A stretch of 57,778 bases of DNA from Vallitalea longa. GTDB taxonomy: Bacteria > Bacillota > Clostridia > Lachnospirales > Vallitaleaceae. The notes under the pieces were generated by a model, which saw only the letters and a program-made list of their open reading frames with translations, was not told the origin of the DNA and made no database searches. The translations under genes were made by a program, and so were the position numbers. Shown here piece after piece: positions 1-10,359 of the stretch. The DNA is taken from the NCBI RefSeq assembly GCF_027923465.1, contig NZ_BRLB01000027.1, positions 1-57,778 on the forward strand, written 5' to 3'. Every line of letters begins with the position of its first letter. The first letter of the stretch is position 1.

Positions 1-57
1 AAAAAATATATAAAAACACAAAAAAATAAAAAAGGTACGCAAAAATCTCAAAATCAA

Positions 58-99
58 AAAAGCTTGATATGCCCTATTTACAAGGGGTTTCAAGCTTTT
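58..99. terminator. Probable bidirectional intrinsic terminator
   Basis: A 10-bp perfect inverted repeat (58-67 with 90-99) encloses a smaller CCCT/AGGG hairpin. It is flanked by an A-rich stretch on the left and a T-rich stretch on the right, so it could end transcripts in either direction. The gene it serves may lie left of the window. Confidence 0.7.
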
Positions 100-125
100 A
101 TTTTCTTTCAACTGTCAAAGACAGG

Positions 126-349
126 ATTATATAACAATACTCTTTACTATACAACTAGAAAAACATAAATACCTTTAATTCCTAACATACAATTTTTTAT
201 AAAATATAACACATATATTGTGTAAAATCACAAAAGCATTATATAACAATACTCTTTACTATACAACTAGAAAAACATAAATACCTTTAATTCCTAACAT
301 ACAATTTTTTATAAAATATAACACATATATTGTGTAAAATCACAAAAGC
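126..349. repeat. Perfect 112-bp tandem duplication
   Basis: Positions 126-237 and 238-349 read as the same 112-bp sequence, head to tail, with no difference that I can see. The unit is AT-rich, has no ORF, and its right end supplies part of the tail of the groEL terminator. The lack of divergence suggests a recent slippage or duplication event, or an assembly artefact. Confidence 0.9.
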
Positions 350-373
350 CACCAGCTAAAAACTGATGGCTTT
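345..373 (-). terminator. Terminator of the groES-groEL operon
   Basis: An 11-bp stem (345-355 with 363-373, one G-U pair on the transcribed strand) with a 7-nt loop lies 23 bp past the groEL stop. A short U-run follows on the minus strand. Confidence 0.75.
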
Positions 374-395
374 TTAATAATATATATATCTTTAA

Positions 396-2045
<1,650 letters not shown>

Positions 2046-2083
2046 TTATTACTTTTACTCTAATATTGATTATTGCTTAACCA

Positions 2084-2368
2084 TTATTCTACAATTGCTA
2101 ATATATCACTTTGTTTTACGATAATATATTCATTATCATCTAATTTCACTTCTGTACCAGCATATTTAGAATATATTACCTTATCTCCTGCTTTAACTTC
2201 CATTTTCACTTCTTTTCCATCAACCATTCCACCGGGTCCTACGGCTACTACTTCCGCTTGTTGTGGCTTTTCTTTCGCTCCAGTAGGTAATACAATACCT
2301 GACTTAGTTACTTGTTCAGCTTCTAATTGTTTAATTACTACTCTGTCTCCTAAAGGTACTAGTTTCAT
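2084..2368 (-). CDS. groS: Co-chaperonin GroES (Hsp10)
   Basis: This 94-residue co-chaperonin caps the GroEL ring during protein folding in the cytoplasm. The typical N-terminus (PLGDRVVIKQLE), the mobile-loop region around residues 17-33 (EQVTKSGIVLP), and the C-terminal EYIIVKQSDILAIVE are all present. A strong AAGGAGG site precedes the ATG. It is the first gene of groESL, 49 bp downstream of a perfect CIRCE element and a sigma-A type promoter. Confidence 0.99.
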   Translation of the reverse strand: MKLVPLGDRVVIKQLEAEQVTKSGIVLPTGAKEKPQQAEVVAVGPGGMVDGKEVKMEVKAGDKVIYSKYAGTEVKLDDNEYIIVKQSDILAIVE

Positions 2369-2416
2369 GTTTATTTACCTCCTTATAATTATCTCTTATT
2401 ATTCTTTTTCTTGTTG

Positions 2417-2443
2417 TTAGCACTCTCTCTAATCGAGTGCTAA
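2417..2443 (-). promoter_or_regulatory. CIRCE operator (HrcA binding site)
   Basis: Exact consensus TTAGCACTC, 9-bp spacer, GAGTGCTAA. This is the operator bound by the heat-shock repressor HrcA. It lies between the predicted promoter and groES, so groESL is very likely repressed by HrcA at normal temperature. hrcA is not in the window. Confidence 0.98.
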
Positions 2444-2454
2444 TCTCAAGGTAT

Positions 2455-2483
2455 ATATTATTAAAATAGGCAATTAATTGCAA
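2455..2483 (-). promoter_or_regulatory. Sigma-A type promoter of groESL
   Basis: On the minus strand TTGCAA (-35, 2478-2483), a 17-bp spacer and TAATAT (-10, 2455-2460) lie just upstream of the CIRCE element, placing the start of transcription at or next to the operator. The rest of the region up to 2684 shows no gene. Confidence 0.65.
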
Positions 2484-2684
2484 ATGTTAATTTCAGCCGT
2501 TATACTCCATTATCTGCTCATATATCTTTTATGCTTTTATTTGCTCTTGATTTCTTCATTTTGCTCCATTTTTTATTAAAACACAAAATTTGAAATATTA
2601 TTTTATTGATATATAAGCTTAATATCTTATATTTGAACTAATATATATTTTTACCATATATAACAGATTTATACAAACTAATTT

Positions 2685-3563
2685 TTATTTTTTTCCAATT
2701 TTGAAATCTCTTGCATAATAAAAAAGGTATTGCTGAGCGAAACCAGCTAATGTCCCATAGTGTTCAACTGCAAACTCATGAATAACTTTTATCTTAGTAT
2801 CATTTTCAAAATAATAATGTTCCATTATTCTTTTAACCCATACATCAGTTGGAAATACCTCATATCTCTTAGCTCCAAAAAGCAATACACAATCAGCAAC
2901 TTTAGGTCCTACCCCTTTAATTTTCATTAATTCGTTTTTTGCATCAGCAATATTCATATCAGCTAATCTACTAAGATTCACTTCATCATTTATGACTTTT
3001 CTACATGCATCAGCAATATATGGTGCTCTAAAGCCTACCTTCAAGTCTCTTAGATCTTGTTCCGTAGCTTGAGATAATTGTTCTATTGTTGGGAAAGAAT
3101 AAAATTTAATTTCATCTTCCTCACCTATATAAGTTCCATATCGCTTTGATATATCTTCTATAAGTTTTTTAATGTGTGAGATACTTTTATTCTGTGATAT
3201 AATAAATGAAATCAATGTTTCCCATGTATCTTGTTGTAAAATCCTAATACCATCTTTTTCTGTAACTGCTCTATGTAAATGTTCATCTTTATCACTAAGT
3301 ATTTTTTTTATAGAAGTATAATCCCTCTCTAGGTCAAAATATTTAATCCATATTGAATTGAAATCTTCTTCATCAATATTATGGAAAACAATTTCATCTT
3401 TATCTTGAGTTATTCTCAATATCTTATCATAAGCAACTATTATATAATCTTTATCTGACTTTTTATAGAATCTAAAACATTGCCCACATTCCAGAATATG
3501 TTCAATATCAAAATCACACAATCTATTAATTATTATATTATTGCTATCAACCATATATTCCAT
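2685..3563 (-). CDS. 8-oxoguanine DNA glycosylase / AP lyase (OGG1 type)
   Basis: This base-excision repair enzyme removes 8-oxoguanine from DNA and cuts the resulting abasic site. The N-terminal OGG domain (about residues 1-115, with CGQCFRF) is followed by the HhH-GPD domain. The helix-hairpin-helix carries the Schiff-base lysine in GVGPKVADC (K221), and the catalytic aspartate follows in FPTDVWV (D240). Both match K249 and D268 of human OGG1. At 292 residues it is typical of clostridial OGG proteins. The start has a GAGGAGG site; a second Met at residue 4 is less likely. It is transcribed alone. Confidence 0.93.
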   Translation of the reverse strand: MEYMVDSNNIIINRLCDFDIEHILECGQCFRFYKKSDKDYIIVAYDKILRITQDKDEIVFHNIDEEDFNSIWIKYFDLERDYTSIKKILSDKDEHLHRAVTEKDGIRILQQDTWETLISFIISQNKSISHIKKLIEDISKRYGTYIGEEDEIKFYSFPTIEQLSQATEQDLRDLKVGFRAPYIADACRKVINDEVNLSRLADMNIADAKNELMKIKGVGPKVADCVLLFGAKRYEVFPTDVWVKRIMEHYYFENDTKIKVIHEFAVEHYGTLAGFAQQYLFYYARDFKIGKK

Positions 3564-3685
3564 TGCTTTACCTCCTCAAAATAATCTATCCTAAACTCTA
3601 TCACTAAACGCATATTTATGCTATACTCAATATATTCCAAATAACTATCGAATTACAATATATTATAAAACGAGTAGGTGAAAAA

Positions 3686-4411
3686 ATGAAAGAAAAAATA
3701 TATACGATTCCCGTTATAGATTCATTTAAAGAAAGTGGTGAATGCCCTTTTTGTAATATGTACAATACTCTTGAAGAGAATACCATACAATTTGTTCTAG
3801 GTCCATCTTATATGGAAACTGATGTAAGAGAACAAACCAACAAACTAGGTTTCTGTAACCATCATCTTCAAAAAATGTATTCTAACAAAAATAGATTAGG
3901 TCTTGCATTAATGCTTAACAGTCATCTTGATAAACTTCAAAAAGATATTGACAAACAAATTACTACAGATAATCCAAAATCCATAAAAAAATTATTCTCC
4001 AAAAAAGATACTAGCGATCGAGAACTTTATACTTATATAACAGAAAAAAATAATGATTGTTATATTTGTGATAAGATAAAATCAACTTTTGATAAGTATA
4101 CTGATACCTTTTTTTATCTATGGAAAAAAGATGATTCTTTTATTGATCTAGTAAAGTCTAGTAATGGTTTCTGTCTTAATCATTTTGCTCTGTTATACAA
4201 TGAAGCACCCAAATATCTTAACGACACGCAACTTAAAACATTTCTTGATCTAATTGTTTCACTCGAAAGAGAAAGCCTCAATCGCATAAAGGAAGAGTTG
4301 GACTGGTTCATCAAGAAAAATGACTATAGATTTGCAGAAGAACCTTGGAAAAATTCAAAAGACTCGTTAATCAGAACTATCCTGAAAATAAATAGCTTAC
4401 GTATTGATTAA
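3686..4411 (+). CDS. DUF6062 family protein with duplicated CxxC...CxxH module
   Basis: A 241-residue soluble protein of the clostridial DUF6062 family, function unknown. It has an internal repeat: residues 20-60 contain CPFC then FCNHH (C20, C23, C57, H60), and residues 125-166 contain CYIC then FCLNH (C125, C128, C163, H166). Each half could bind one metal ion; this is inference from spacing. The linker (about residues 85-118) is Lys-rich. An AGGTG ribosome-binding site precedes the ATG. It is divergent from the glycosylase gene and convergent with the DUF2225 gene. Homologues are sometimes annotated as ABC transporter binding proteins, but there is no signal peptide here to support that. 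Confidence 0.8.
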   Translation: MKEKIYTIPVIDSFKESGECPFCNMYNTLEENTIQFVLGPSYMETDVREQTNKLGFCNHHLQKMYSNKNRLGLALMLNSHLDKLQKDIDKQITTDNPKSIKKLFSKKDTSDRELYTYITEKNNDCYICDKIKSTFDKYTDTFFYLWKKDDSFIDLVKSSNGFCLNHFALLYNEAPKYLNDTQLKTFLDLIVSLERESLNRIKEELDWFIKKNDYRFAEEPWKNSKDSLIRTILKINSLRID

Positions 4412-4435
4412 ATAACAAATGACATCTAACATCTG

Positions 4436-4481
4436 TTGCAGAATAAAATAAAATCAATCCATTTTATTTTATATTCTGCAA
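4436..4481. terminator. Bidirectional terminator between convergent genes
   Basis: A long inverted repeat (4436-4454 with 4461-4481, with a 2-nt bulge) sits between the convergent DUF6062 and DUF2225 genes. The stem has a GC-containing outer part and an AT-rich inner part. Confidence 0.75.
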
Positions 4482-4518
4482 TATATATTATGAAATCCTA
4501 AAACCCGTAAATACAATA

Positions 4519-5379
4519 CTAATTTTCATTGTTTTTTGCTACCAAAATTCTTTTTTGCTCCTTAACTAGATTTTTGACATTTCTAGCTTTATCTTTTAGT
4601 CTTTCATTAGCTGTTCTTGATACAATTACTTCTGACACCCATCTGGTAGACTCATCTAACTTACCTAGTTTTCTAGCTAAATCACCTAATAGATATATTA
4701 CTGTCATTTCTTGCATTCCACATACTGGGAAATCTTCATTCTGATATGTATTAACAAACCCTTCATACGCTTTTTCAATAAATATCATTTCATTTTCTTT
4801 GACTTCATCTAATAATGTGTTAGAAGATGATTTTTTCTGCAAATCTTCTGAATAACATCTATATAACCAAGCTATCTTAAGACATATATAGGCTTTTTCA
4901 CTAGCCTTAACTTTCTTGACAACAGCATTAAGTAAAGCTAATTTATATCTTTCTATAGCAATTTCATATGTATATTCATCAGGATATTTTCTTCCTCTGT
5001 ATGAATTTGATATCTGTGATTTAATCCAATCTGCTTGAGTTGCAGTAATTTTCTTAAAGAACTTATTTAGAGCTGCATACCCACAACAATTACATAATAC
5101 AACATCATAGGCATATGGTGTTATCACATCATATTTAGGTCTCAAATCAGTATCAATAGATATTAATTTCGCCTTTCCTGCTCTAACAGTTCTTGTAATG
5201 AATCTTTCACCACAAATAGGGCATAGAACCTTCCTATCATAAAGTAAATCTTTCGCTGAAATTTTCTTAGTTTTATTTGTTATCATTTTCACTCTCTTCT
5301 TTTTTTCATCTGCAAATATATCTGTACCTTTAATATTATTAAATCCTAATTTCTCTAGTCCAGAAAATATATCACTCAT
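4519..5379 (-). CDS. DUF2225 family protein
   Basis: A cytoplasmic protein of unknown function. About 60 residues in it has a zinc-ribbon-like pair, LCPICG and LCNCCG (four cysteines or more), separated by about 50 residues. The C-terminal two-thirds is helical and TPR-like (YKLALLNAVVKK, WLYRCYSEDLQ), as in other DUF2225 members. Two starts are possible. ATG at 5418 has AAAGGA 6 nt upstream; the ATG at 5379 has AAAAGGTG 6 nt upstream and begins MSDIFSGLEKLGF, nearer to where I expect the family to start. I chose the latter. It appears monocistronic. Confidence 0.82.
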   Translation of the reverse strand: MSDIFSGLEKLGFNNIKGTDIFADEKKKRVKMITNKTKKISAKDLLYDRKVLCPICGERFITRTVRAGKAKLISIDTDLRPKYDVITPYAYDVVLCNCCGYAALNKFFKKITATQADWIKSQISNSYRGRKYPDEYTYEIAIERYKLALLNAVVKKVKASEKAYICLKIAWLYRCYSEDLQKKSSSNTLLDEVKENEMIFIEKAYEGFVNTYQNEDFPVCGMQEMTVIYLLGDLARKLGKLDESTRWVSEVIVSRTANERLKDKARNVKNLVKEQKRILVAKNNEN

Positions 5380-5418
5380 AAAATGCACCTTTTCTACTGT
5401 GGTATATATGAATCTCAT

Positions 5419-5821
5419 TGAGTATCCTTTATGTTTATTATTTAACCCCTATACATACTCCTTCTAGGCATAAGAAAAAAACACATTATAAGATATAGTA
5501 TTACAAAAAATACCTAATTTTTCCTATTATCTATATATGATATCATAATATGTGAAAATTTCATAGACTTATATTCAATAATTTGATATCATTTTGCAAT
5601 ATTCTCATCAATAGTTCATTAAATATACATATCATATCAATACATACTTAAGGTAAGAAATTATAATACAACCATATAATTAATTTGTATTATAGCATAT
5701 CTATTCCATTAAGAATATACGATTTTACATTTATATTGCTATTCAAAAACAAACATACTAAGTAAAATTACTATATACGAGATGTCAAAATCTATTAAAT
5801 ATTTTATTTTAAGATACTAAA
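5419..5821. other. AT-rich intergenic region, no gene seen
   Basis: About 400 bp of very AT-rich DNA upstream of the DUF2225 gene. It presumably carries that gene's promoter on the minus strand. I see no credible ORF with a ribosome-binding site, no RNA gene and no repeat. Confidence 0.5.
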
Positions 5822-5859
5822 AAGCTGTTGACAAAACATTAATGCCTTATCAACAGCTT
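5822..5859 (-). terminator. Intrinsic terminator downstream of the Asp-rich lipoprotein gene
   Basis: A perfect 10-bp stem (5822-5831 with 5850-5859) is followed on the minus strand by TTTTT. A second, purely AT hairpin (5881-5918) lies between it and the lipoprotein stop codon. Confidence 0.75.
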
Positions 5860-5955
5860 AATCCATTTATTATGTAATCAAAGAGTTGTAATAAATCATA
5901 ATTTATTATATAACTCTTATATTACAATGATTTAATCATATTTTTATAAAATTAT

Positions 5956-6354
5956 TTATTCTTGAGTTTCAGCTTCATCGTTGTTTTCTGTAGTAGTATC
6001 ATCTGTAGCAGCTGCATCATCATCAGTAGAATCATCAGTTGCATCTTTACTATCATCTGTTGCATTATCTTGATTATCTGTAGAAGCATCTGCATCAGTT
6101 GAATCATCTTTGCTATCTTTATCATCTGTTGCATCTTTATCTGTATCAGTATTATCTGCATCAGTTGCATCTTTATCTGTATCAGCATTATCTACAGTAG
6201 CTTTATTGTCAGCATCAGAATCACCTTTATTACCTGATTCAGTACTTTCTACTTTAGCTTTATTATCAGTGTCAGCTTCATCTTTCTTACCACATCCTAC
6301 AAAAGCTACAGACATTGCCATTATTATTGTTAATATTGCTATCATTTTCTTCAT
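5956..6354 (-). CDS. Asp/Thr-rich low-complexity lipoprotein
   Basis: A predicted lipoprotein whose mature part is almost wholly Asp, Thr, Ala, Asn and Ser in short degenerate repeats of the type DATDADNTDTDK. The signal peptide MKKMIAILTIIMAMSVAF ends in a lipobox-like FVGC, so the protein should be anchored outside the membrane, possibly as a highly acidic, disordered, perhaps cation-binding stalk (inference). The start is decided by the ribosome-binding site: the upstream ATG at 6369 is itself part of ATGGAGG, and this GGAGG lies 8 nt before the ATG at 6354. The signal peptide closely resembles that of the DUF4358 lipoprotein at the head of this cluster, suggesting shared ancestry of the leader. 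Confidence 0.8.
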   Translation of the reverse strand: MKKMIAILTIIMAMSVAFVGCGKKDEADTDNKAKVESTESGNKGDSDADNKATVDNADTDKDATDADNTDTDKDATDDKDSKDDSTDADASTDNQDNATDDSKDATDDSTDDDAAATDDTTTENNDEAETQE

Positions 6355-6533
6355 TTTAATTGCCTCCATATTCCTTAATTTGTTTAATAGTCACTATTTG
6401 AGTTATTGTTTTTTGTGCAATCATTCCTCCTTTAATATTTGATAGACGTTATTATATACAAAAATCTTATAAAAGTAAAGTTAAAAATTGATTAGAATAT
6501 TCTACTTAAATTTTAATTTTCACTGTGACCCTG

Positions 6534-7661
6534 CTATCTATCAATGATTCTAAGACTATTATCTTTCGAAAAATTCAATATATCATATAAAAATAACGTT
6601 TCTGTAATATTATTTTGATTTATATATTCATATACATCCAATTTATAAAATCTCAAATCCAAAACATGAATTTCCTCATAATGATTAACTAAAAAAGGTA
6701 TTAAACAATGAGCATATGAATTCTTGAATATAACCAACTTCTTTCCATTTGATACATCTGATTTTATTGTAACTATAGGATGATTCCCATCTAAAAAATA
6801 GGAATATTTATCTTTAGTTTCTAGATGATTCTTTTCATATAGAGAATTCGCCAATATATTTGAATTAATATAGTTAACAGAAACATTCCTTTTCATTTTT
6901 GGTTCAAATACTTCAATATAGTCAGGTTCTATACGATAATTATTTGCTTTGGAATATAAAGTCCCATAGAAATCATTTGAAACCACATTAATATCGAATT
7001 CATCTATTCCCAATGGTTTTATATCCATAGCGTCAGCTAACTTGACATAAGCATAATAAGCACCTCTCATTGTCCAATGATGATCTGTCCTAAAAAATAT
7101 ATATTCATTACTGCTATTTTTCAAATTATCATAAACATCAATGAAACTAATATTTTGTAGATTCTTCTTCATTCTATCTATTGTTATCAATTCATCATAT
7201 GGACTTGCAAAGAGTGGAAGCTTATCTTCATTAATTTTAACAGATGTTGGTGGTAACAAAACATAAGTTTTCATGTTTTCTAATCTGCTTTGATAATTAT
7301 TTATAGCTTTAATATTATTAATAATAATATTATCTTTTGGCATATTGTAATTTTCTAATAAATATTCATTTTCACCAAAAAAGATATCATTATTATCTTG
7401 TTTTAACCTGAGCCTTTCTATATCCGATTTCAGGCCAACAAAATAATCTCTAAAAATAAATTGATCAGTTATATAATCTTCAAATTTTTGAGTAAATCTT
7501 CCATTCTTAATTGATTTCCATGTTAATTCAGGTTTTTTAGCCAATATTCTGTTTTCTGACTCTGAAAAATGTTTATCCTCCGTTATAATATTCAATAGAT
7601 TAATTGTTAGTATAAATACTATAAACATCACTATAACAATAATACTTGCTCTTCTATTCAT
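6534..7661 (-). CDS. DHHW family protein (AlgJ/AlgX-like O-acetylation partner)
   Basis: A 375-residue membrane-anchored extracellular protein. It has one N-terminal membrane segment (about residues 7-25) and then a domain of the SGNH-like AlgJ/AlgX/DHHW type. The name-giving motif RTDHHW is at residues 191-196 (D193, H195), and a candidate nucleophile serine lies in FKNSYAH (S315), giving a plausible Ser-His-Asp triad. Such proteins transfer acyl groups to a cell-surface polymer after an MBOAT protein moves them across the membrane. The MBOAT gene is 23 bp upstream on the same strand. The polymer being modified cannot be told from the sequence. Confidence 0.85.
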   Translation of the reverse strand: MNRRASIIVIVMFIVFILTINLLNIITEDKHFSESENRILAKKPELTWKSIKNGRFTQKFEDYITDQFIFRDYFVGLKSDIERLRLKQDNNDIFFGENEYLLENYNMPKDNIIINNIKAINNYQSRLENMKTYVLLPPTSVKINEDKLPLFASPYDELITIDRMKKNLQNISFIDVYDNLKNSSNEYIFFRTDHHWTMRGAYYAYVKLADAMDIKPLGIDEFDINVVSNDFYGTLYSKANNYRIEPDYIEVFEPKMKRNVSVNYINSNILANSLYEKNHLETKDKYSYFLDGNHPIVTIKSDVSNGKKLVIFKNSYAHCLIPFLVNHYEEIHVLDLRFYKLDVYEYINQNNITETLFLYDILNFSKDNSLRIIDR

Positions 7662-7684
7662 TTGTTCTTGTCTCCTTTAATCTA

Positions 7685-9097
7685 TTAAAATCTAAAATAC
7701 AAGAATGGATTATAGGTTGAATCAACCAAATAAGCAGTTGATATGAAGAGTATCAAAAATAGTGCTATAGGCATAATTGCTTCTTGTATTTTTGTGCTTT
7801 TATTGTTACTGACTTTTGTCTGATACCATTTTTTTATAATAGGTGTTGATAATACGACTAACACAATTAATAAGATTAGATTAGTGTATAAATAATACAT
7901 AAATTGATTATTTATTAATGGAACATCATTAAATCCAAACATCACTTTCAAATATTCAATAGTCACTTCTAAATCATCGAATGAGAATAAAACCCAACCT
8001 ACTATTATTAACAATAAAGCGTATAGATGTCTTATGGGTTTCCACAATTTATTAATATATTTTAGCAAAAATGCTTTTTCTATAGCTATTATAAATCCAA
8101 AATATAACCCCCATATGACAAAATTCCAACTTGCACCGTGCCAAAGTCCTGTTAAAAACCAAACCACAAAGAGATTCCTATATAATTTGAATCTGCTTCC
8201 TCTATTTCCACCTAAAGGGATATATACATAATCTCGAAACCAGCTTCCTAATGATATATGCCATCTTCTCCAAAATTCAGTAATACTAGTTGAAATATAT
8301 GGATAATTAAAGTTTTCTAGAAAATCAAACCCAAACATCTTACCTAATCCTATCGCCATATCTGAATACCCACTGAAATCAAAATAAATCTGGAACCCAA
8401 ACGCTATAATTCCAAGCCATGATGTTAATATCGTTAAATCGTTAATATTCGTATTTTGAATTTGTCCCCATAGAAATCCAATATTATTTGCTAATAAGAC
8501 TTTTTTACCAAGACCAATTATAAATCGTTCTAATCCATGTGCAAACTTATCTACCGTCTCCTTACGATTATTAATCTGATGAGCTATTGTTTGGTATCTA
8601 ACGATAGGTCCAGCGATCAGCTGTGGAAATAACGTTACATAAGTGGCAAGAGCAATAGGATTTTTCTGTACTGGTGCTTGTTTTCTATAAACATCTATAG
8701 TATAGGACATAGTTTGGAAAGTATAAAAAGATATCCCTATTGGAAGAGGCAAATTGAATGTATCTAGGCTAGTTCCCAATACACTATTTATATTAAGTAT
8801 GATAAAATCAGCATATTTAAAAAATCCAAGTAAACTTAAATTTATTATGACTGATGACAAAACCACTAATTTTGCCTTGATTCCTTGGTCTCTATATTTC
8901 TCTATCAACATACCATGAATATAATCTACTATTGAAGAAAATATCATTAATAGAATATAAATAGGTTCACCCCAAGCATAAAAAATCAGACTTACTATTA
9001 ATAAAATAATATTTCTGATTTTTTTAGGAGCTATAAAATATAATATTAATGTTACAGGTAAAAAAATAAATATAAATACTAAACTGGAAAATACCAT
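7685..9097 (-). CDS. MBOAT family O-acyltransferase (AlgI/PatA-like)
   Basis: A 470-residue polytopic membrane protein with about ten hydrophobic segments. MBOAT hallmarks are clear: the QLIAGPIVRY motif, FWRRWHISLGSWFRDYVYIPLGG with H280, and WFLTGLWHGASWN with the second catalytic histidine, H320. AlgI-type proteins take an acyl group from a cytoplasmic donor and pass it across the membrane to a partner, here the DHHW protein. Together with the DUF4358 lipoprotein upstream this forms a set often seen in Clostridia. A TAGGAG site 7-8 nt before the ATG supports the start. Confidence 0.93.
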   Translation of the reverse strand: MVFSSLVFIFIFLPVTLILYFIAPKKIRNIILLIVSLIFYAWGEPIYILLMIFSSIVDYIHGMLIEKYRDQGIKAKLVVLSSVIINLSLLGFFKYADFIILNINSVLGTSLDTFNLPLPIGISFYTFQTMSYTIDVYRKQAPVQKNPIALATYVTLFPQLIAGPIVRYQTIAHQINNRKETVDKFAHGLERFIIGLGKKVLLANNIGFLWGQIQNTNINDLTILTSWLGIIAFGFQIYFDFSGYSDMAIGLGKMFGFDFLENFNYPYISTSITEFWRRWHISLGSWFRDYVYIPLGGNRGSRFKLYRNLFVVWFLTGLWHGASWNFVIWGLYFGFIIAIEKAFLLKYINKLWKPIRHLYALLLIIVGWVLFSFDDLEVTIEYLKVMFGFNDVPLINNQFMYYLYTNLILLIVLVVLSTPIIKKWYQTKVSNNKSTKIQEAIMPIALFLILFISTAYLVDSTYNPFLYFRF

Positions 9098-9119
9098 ATG
9101 TCTACTCCTATTATCTAGT

Positions 9120-9146
9120 AAGGAGGGTATATACTATACCCTCCTT
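9120..9146 (-). other. Perfect 12-bp hairpin in the lipoprotein-MBOAT intergenic gap
   Basis: Positions 9120-9131 and 9135-9146 pair perfectly with a 3-nt loop, 9 nt downstream of the DUF4358 stop. There is no U-run on the minus strand, so it is more likely an mRNA processing or stability element, or a partial attenuator that lowers MBOAT expression relative to the lipoprotein, than a true terminator. The arm on the minus strand also contains an AAGGAGGG sequence. Confidence 0.6.
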
Positions 9147-9155
9147 GCCTAATTA

Positions 9156-9776
9156 TTATTTTATCATGTTATCAAATATCTCTTCTATTATTTCTGGATT
9201 ATCATAAGTTACATATAATAAGTATTTACCACTTGTTTTAATAATATTATTTTTTACTTTTTCATATTGGTCAGGTAAGTATTGTTCCCAAACACCTATC
9301 TGGTCTTCTTTAGTTTTTTCTAAAAATTCTTTTAGGTCAGTTACTGCTTCATCATCAACTGCTTTCAATATGATGATTTGATCAGAATTAAGATTGATCA
9401 TTGGAACTATCATTCTACCTTCTTCAATTTTATCTTTATCAATTTCAAGTGTAACTAGAGCATCTTCTTCTCCTTGTTTCAAATCAGAATATATATATCC
9501 AGGCAAAGGGGTTTCGTCTGTAATATCTTCTTCATTTAATCCTTTTTCAACCATATCTTTTACTATTTGATCTTTAATTGATTCTGCGATATCTTCAACT
9601 TTAACATCTTTCTCTATTTCCTGATTACCATCCTTGTCTTCATTATCATCTTTATTGCCTGAATCTGGGTTTTCAACATTTGTATTATTATCTTTATCTT
9701 CATTATCCTTGCTACACCCTACAAACATTACTGACATTGCCATCATTATAGTTATTATTGCTAATATTCTTTTCAT
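9156..9776 (-). CDS. DUF4358 domain lipoprotein
   Basis: A 206-residue lipoprotein. The signal peptide MKRILAIITIMMAMSVM ends in FVGC (Cys21), followed by an Asn/Asp/Lys-rich linker (about residues 22-60) and a DUF4358 domain (about 85-203; features include QIIILKAVDDEAV, WEQYLPDQYEKVKN and GKYLLYVTYDNPE). DUF4358 proteins recur beside MBOAT and DHHW genes in Clostridia, so it is probably an extracellular part of the surface acylation system, though its biochemical role is unknown. GGAGG precedes the ATG. It is the first gene of the cluster. Confidence 0.87.
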   Translation of the reverse strand: MKRILAIITIMMAMSVMFVGCSKDNEDKDNNTNVENPDSGNKDDNEDKDGNQEIEKDVKVEDIAESIKDQIVKDMVEKGLNEEDITDETPLPGYIYSDLKQGEEDALVTLEIDKDKIEEGRMIVPMINLNSDQIIILKAVDDEAVTDLKEFLEKTKEDQIGVWEQYLPDQYEKVKNNIIKTSGKYLLYVTYDNPEIIEEIFDNMIK

Positions 9777-10359
9777 ATTCGTCTACCTCCATATTGTAAT
9801 AGTAAAATAAATTTCAAGTTAATAAATGTCATAAATTATGTCTATTTAATTCCTCCCTTATTAAGTATTCCTCTATTAAACGAAAAAACTATAAAATTTG
9901 TTCCATAAAAAATAATAAATATAATTTTAGCTAATAACTTATAGATTAACTCTATACATATAAATAGATTTTTTACATAATCTAATTTCAACTTCTTAGC
10001 TTGAGTATCCCTTATGATAAATTTATTAGTGTTCTTTATAAAATAAAAATATACTGTTTCTAGATTATTAATTATGAAAATAATTTTATTTGACTATTAA
10101 TAATGGAAGTCAAATTAAATACATACAAATATTGGAACTTTTTGAAAATGTTTTTCGTCTAATATAAGTAATTCAACTTCCCCACCTTTAATTTAATATT
10201 GGTAAATAAAAAATTATAAATTTGGTTTGCAAGACAAAAATTTAGAAGAAACACCTATATTTTTATTCTGAAAAGCCTTTTAATTAACTTACCAGCATAG
10301 AATACTGAAGTGAAAGTTGAATAAATAAAAAATAATACCCAAGGAAGGAAGATATTTAT
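9777..10359. other. Divergent intergenic region, no gene seen
   Basis: About 580 bp between the divergent DUF4358 and stalk-domain genes. It is very AT-rich and should contain both promoters. I could not pick promoter boxes with correct spacing with confidence, and I see no RNA gene. Confidence 0.5.

Noticed and set aside
126-349. CRISPR array at the start of the window
   Set aside because: Only two units of 112 bp directly adjoining, with no spacers.
2073-2420. 115-aa ORF on the plus strand across groES
   Set aside because: Antisense shadow of groES running through the CIRCE element; no ribosome-binding site.
5952-6442. Overlapping ORFs on both strands inside the Asp-rich lipoprotein gene
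   Set aside because: They are frame-shifted readings of the same repeated codons (Met/Gln-rich or Ser/Val-rich low complexity), have no ribosome-binding site, and only the lipoprotein frame has a signal peptide.
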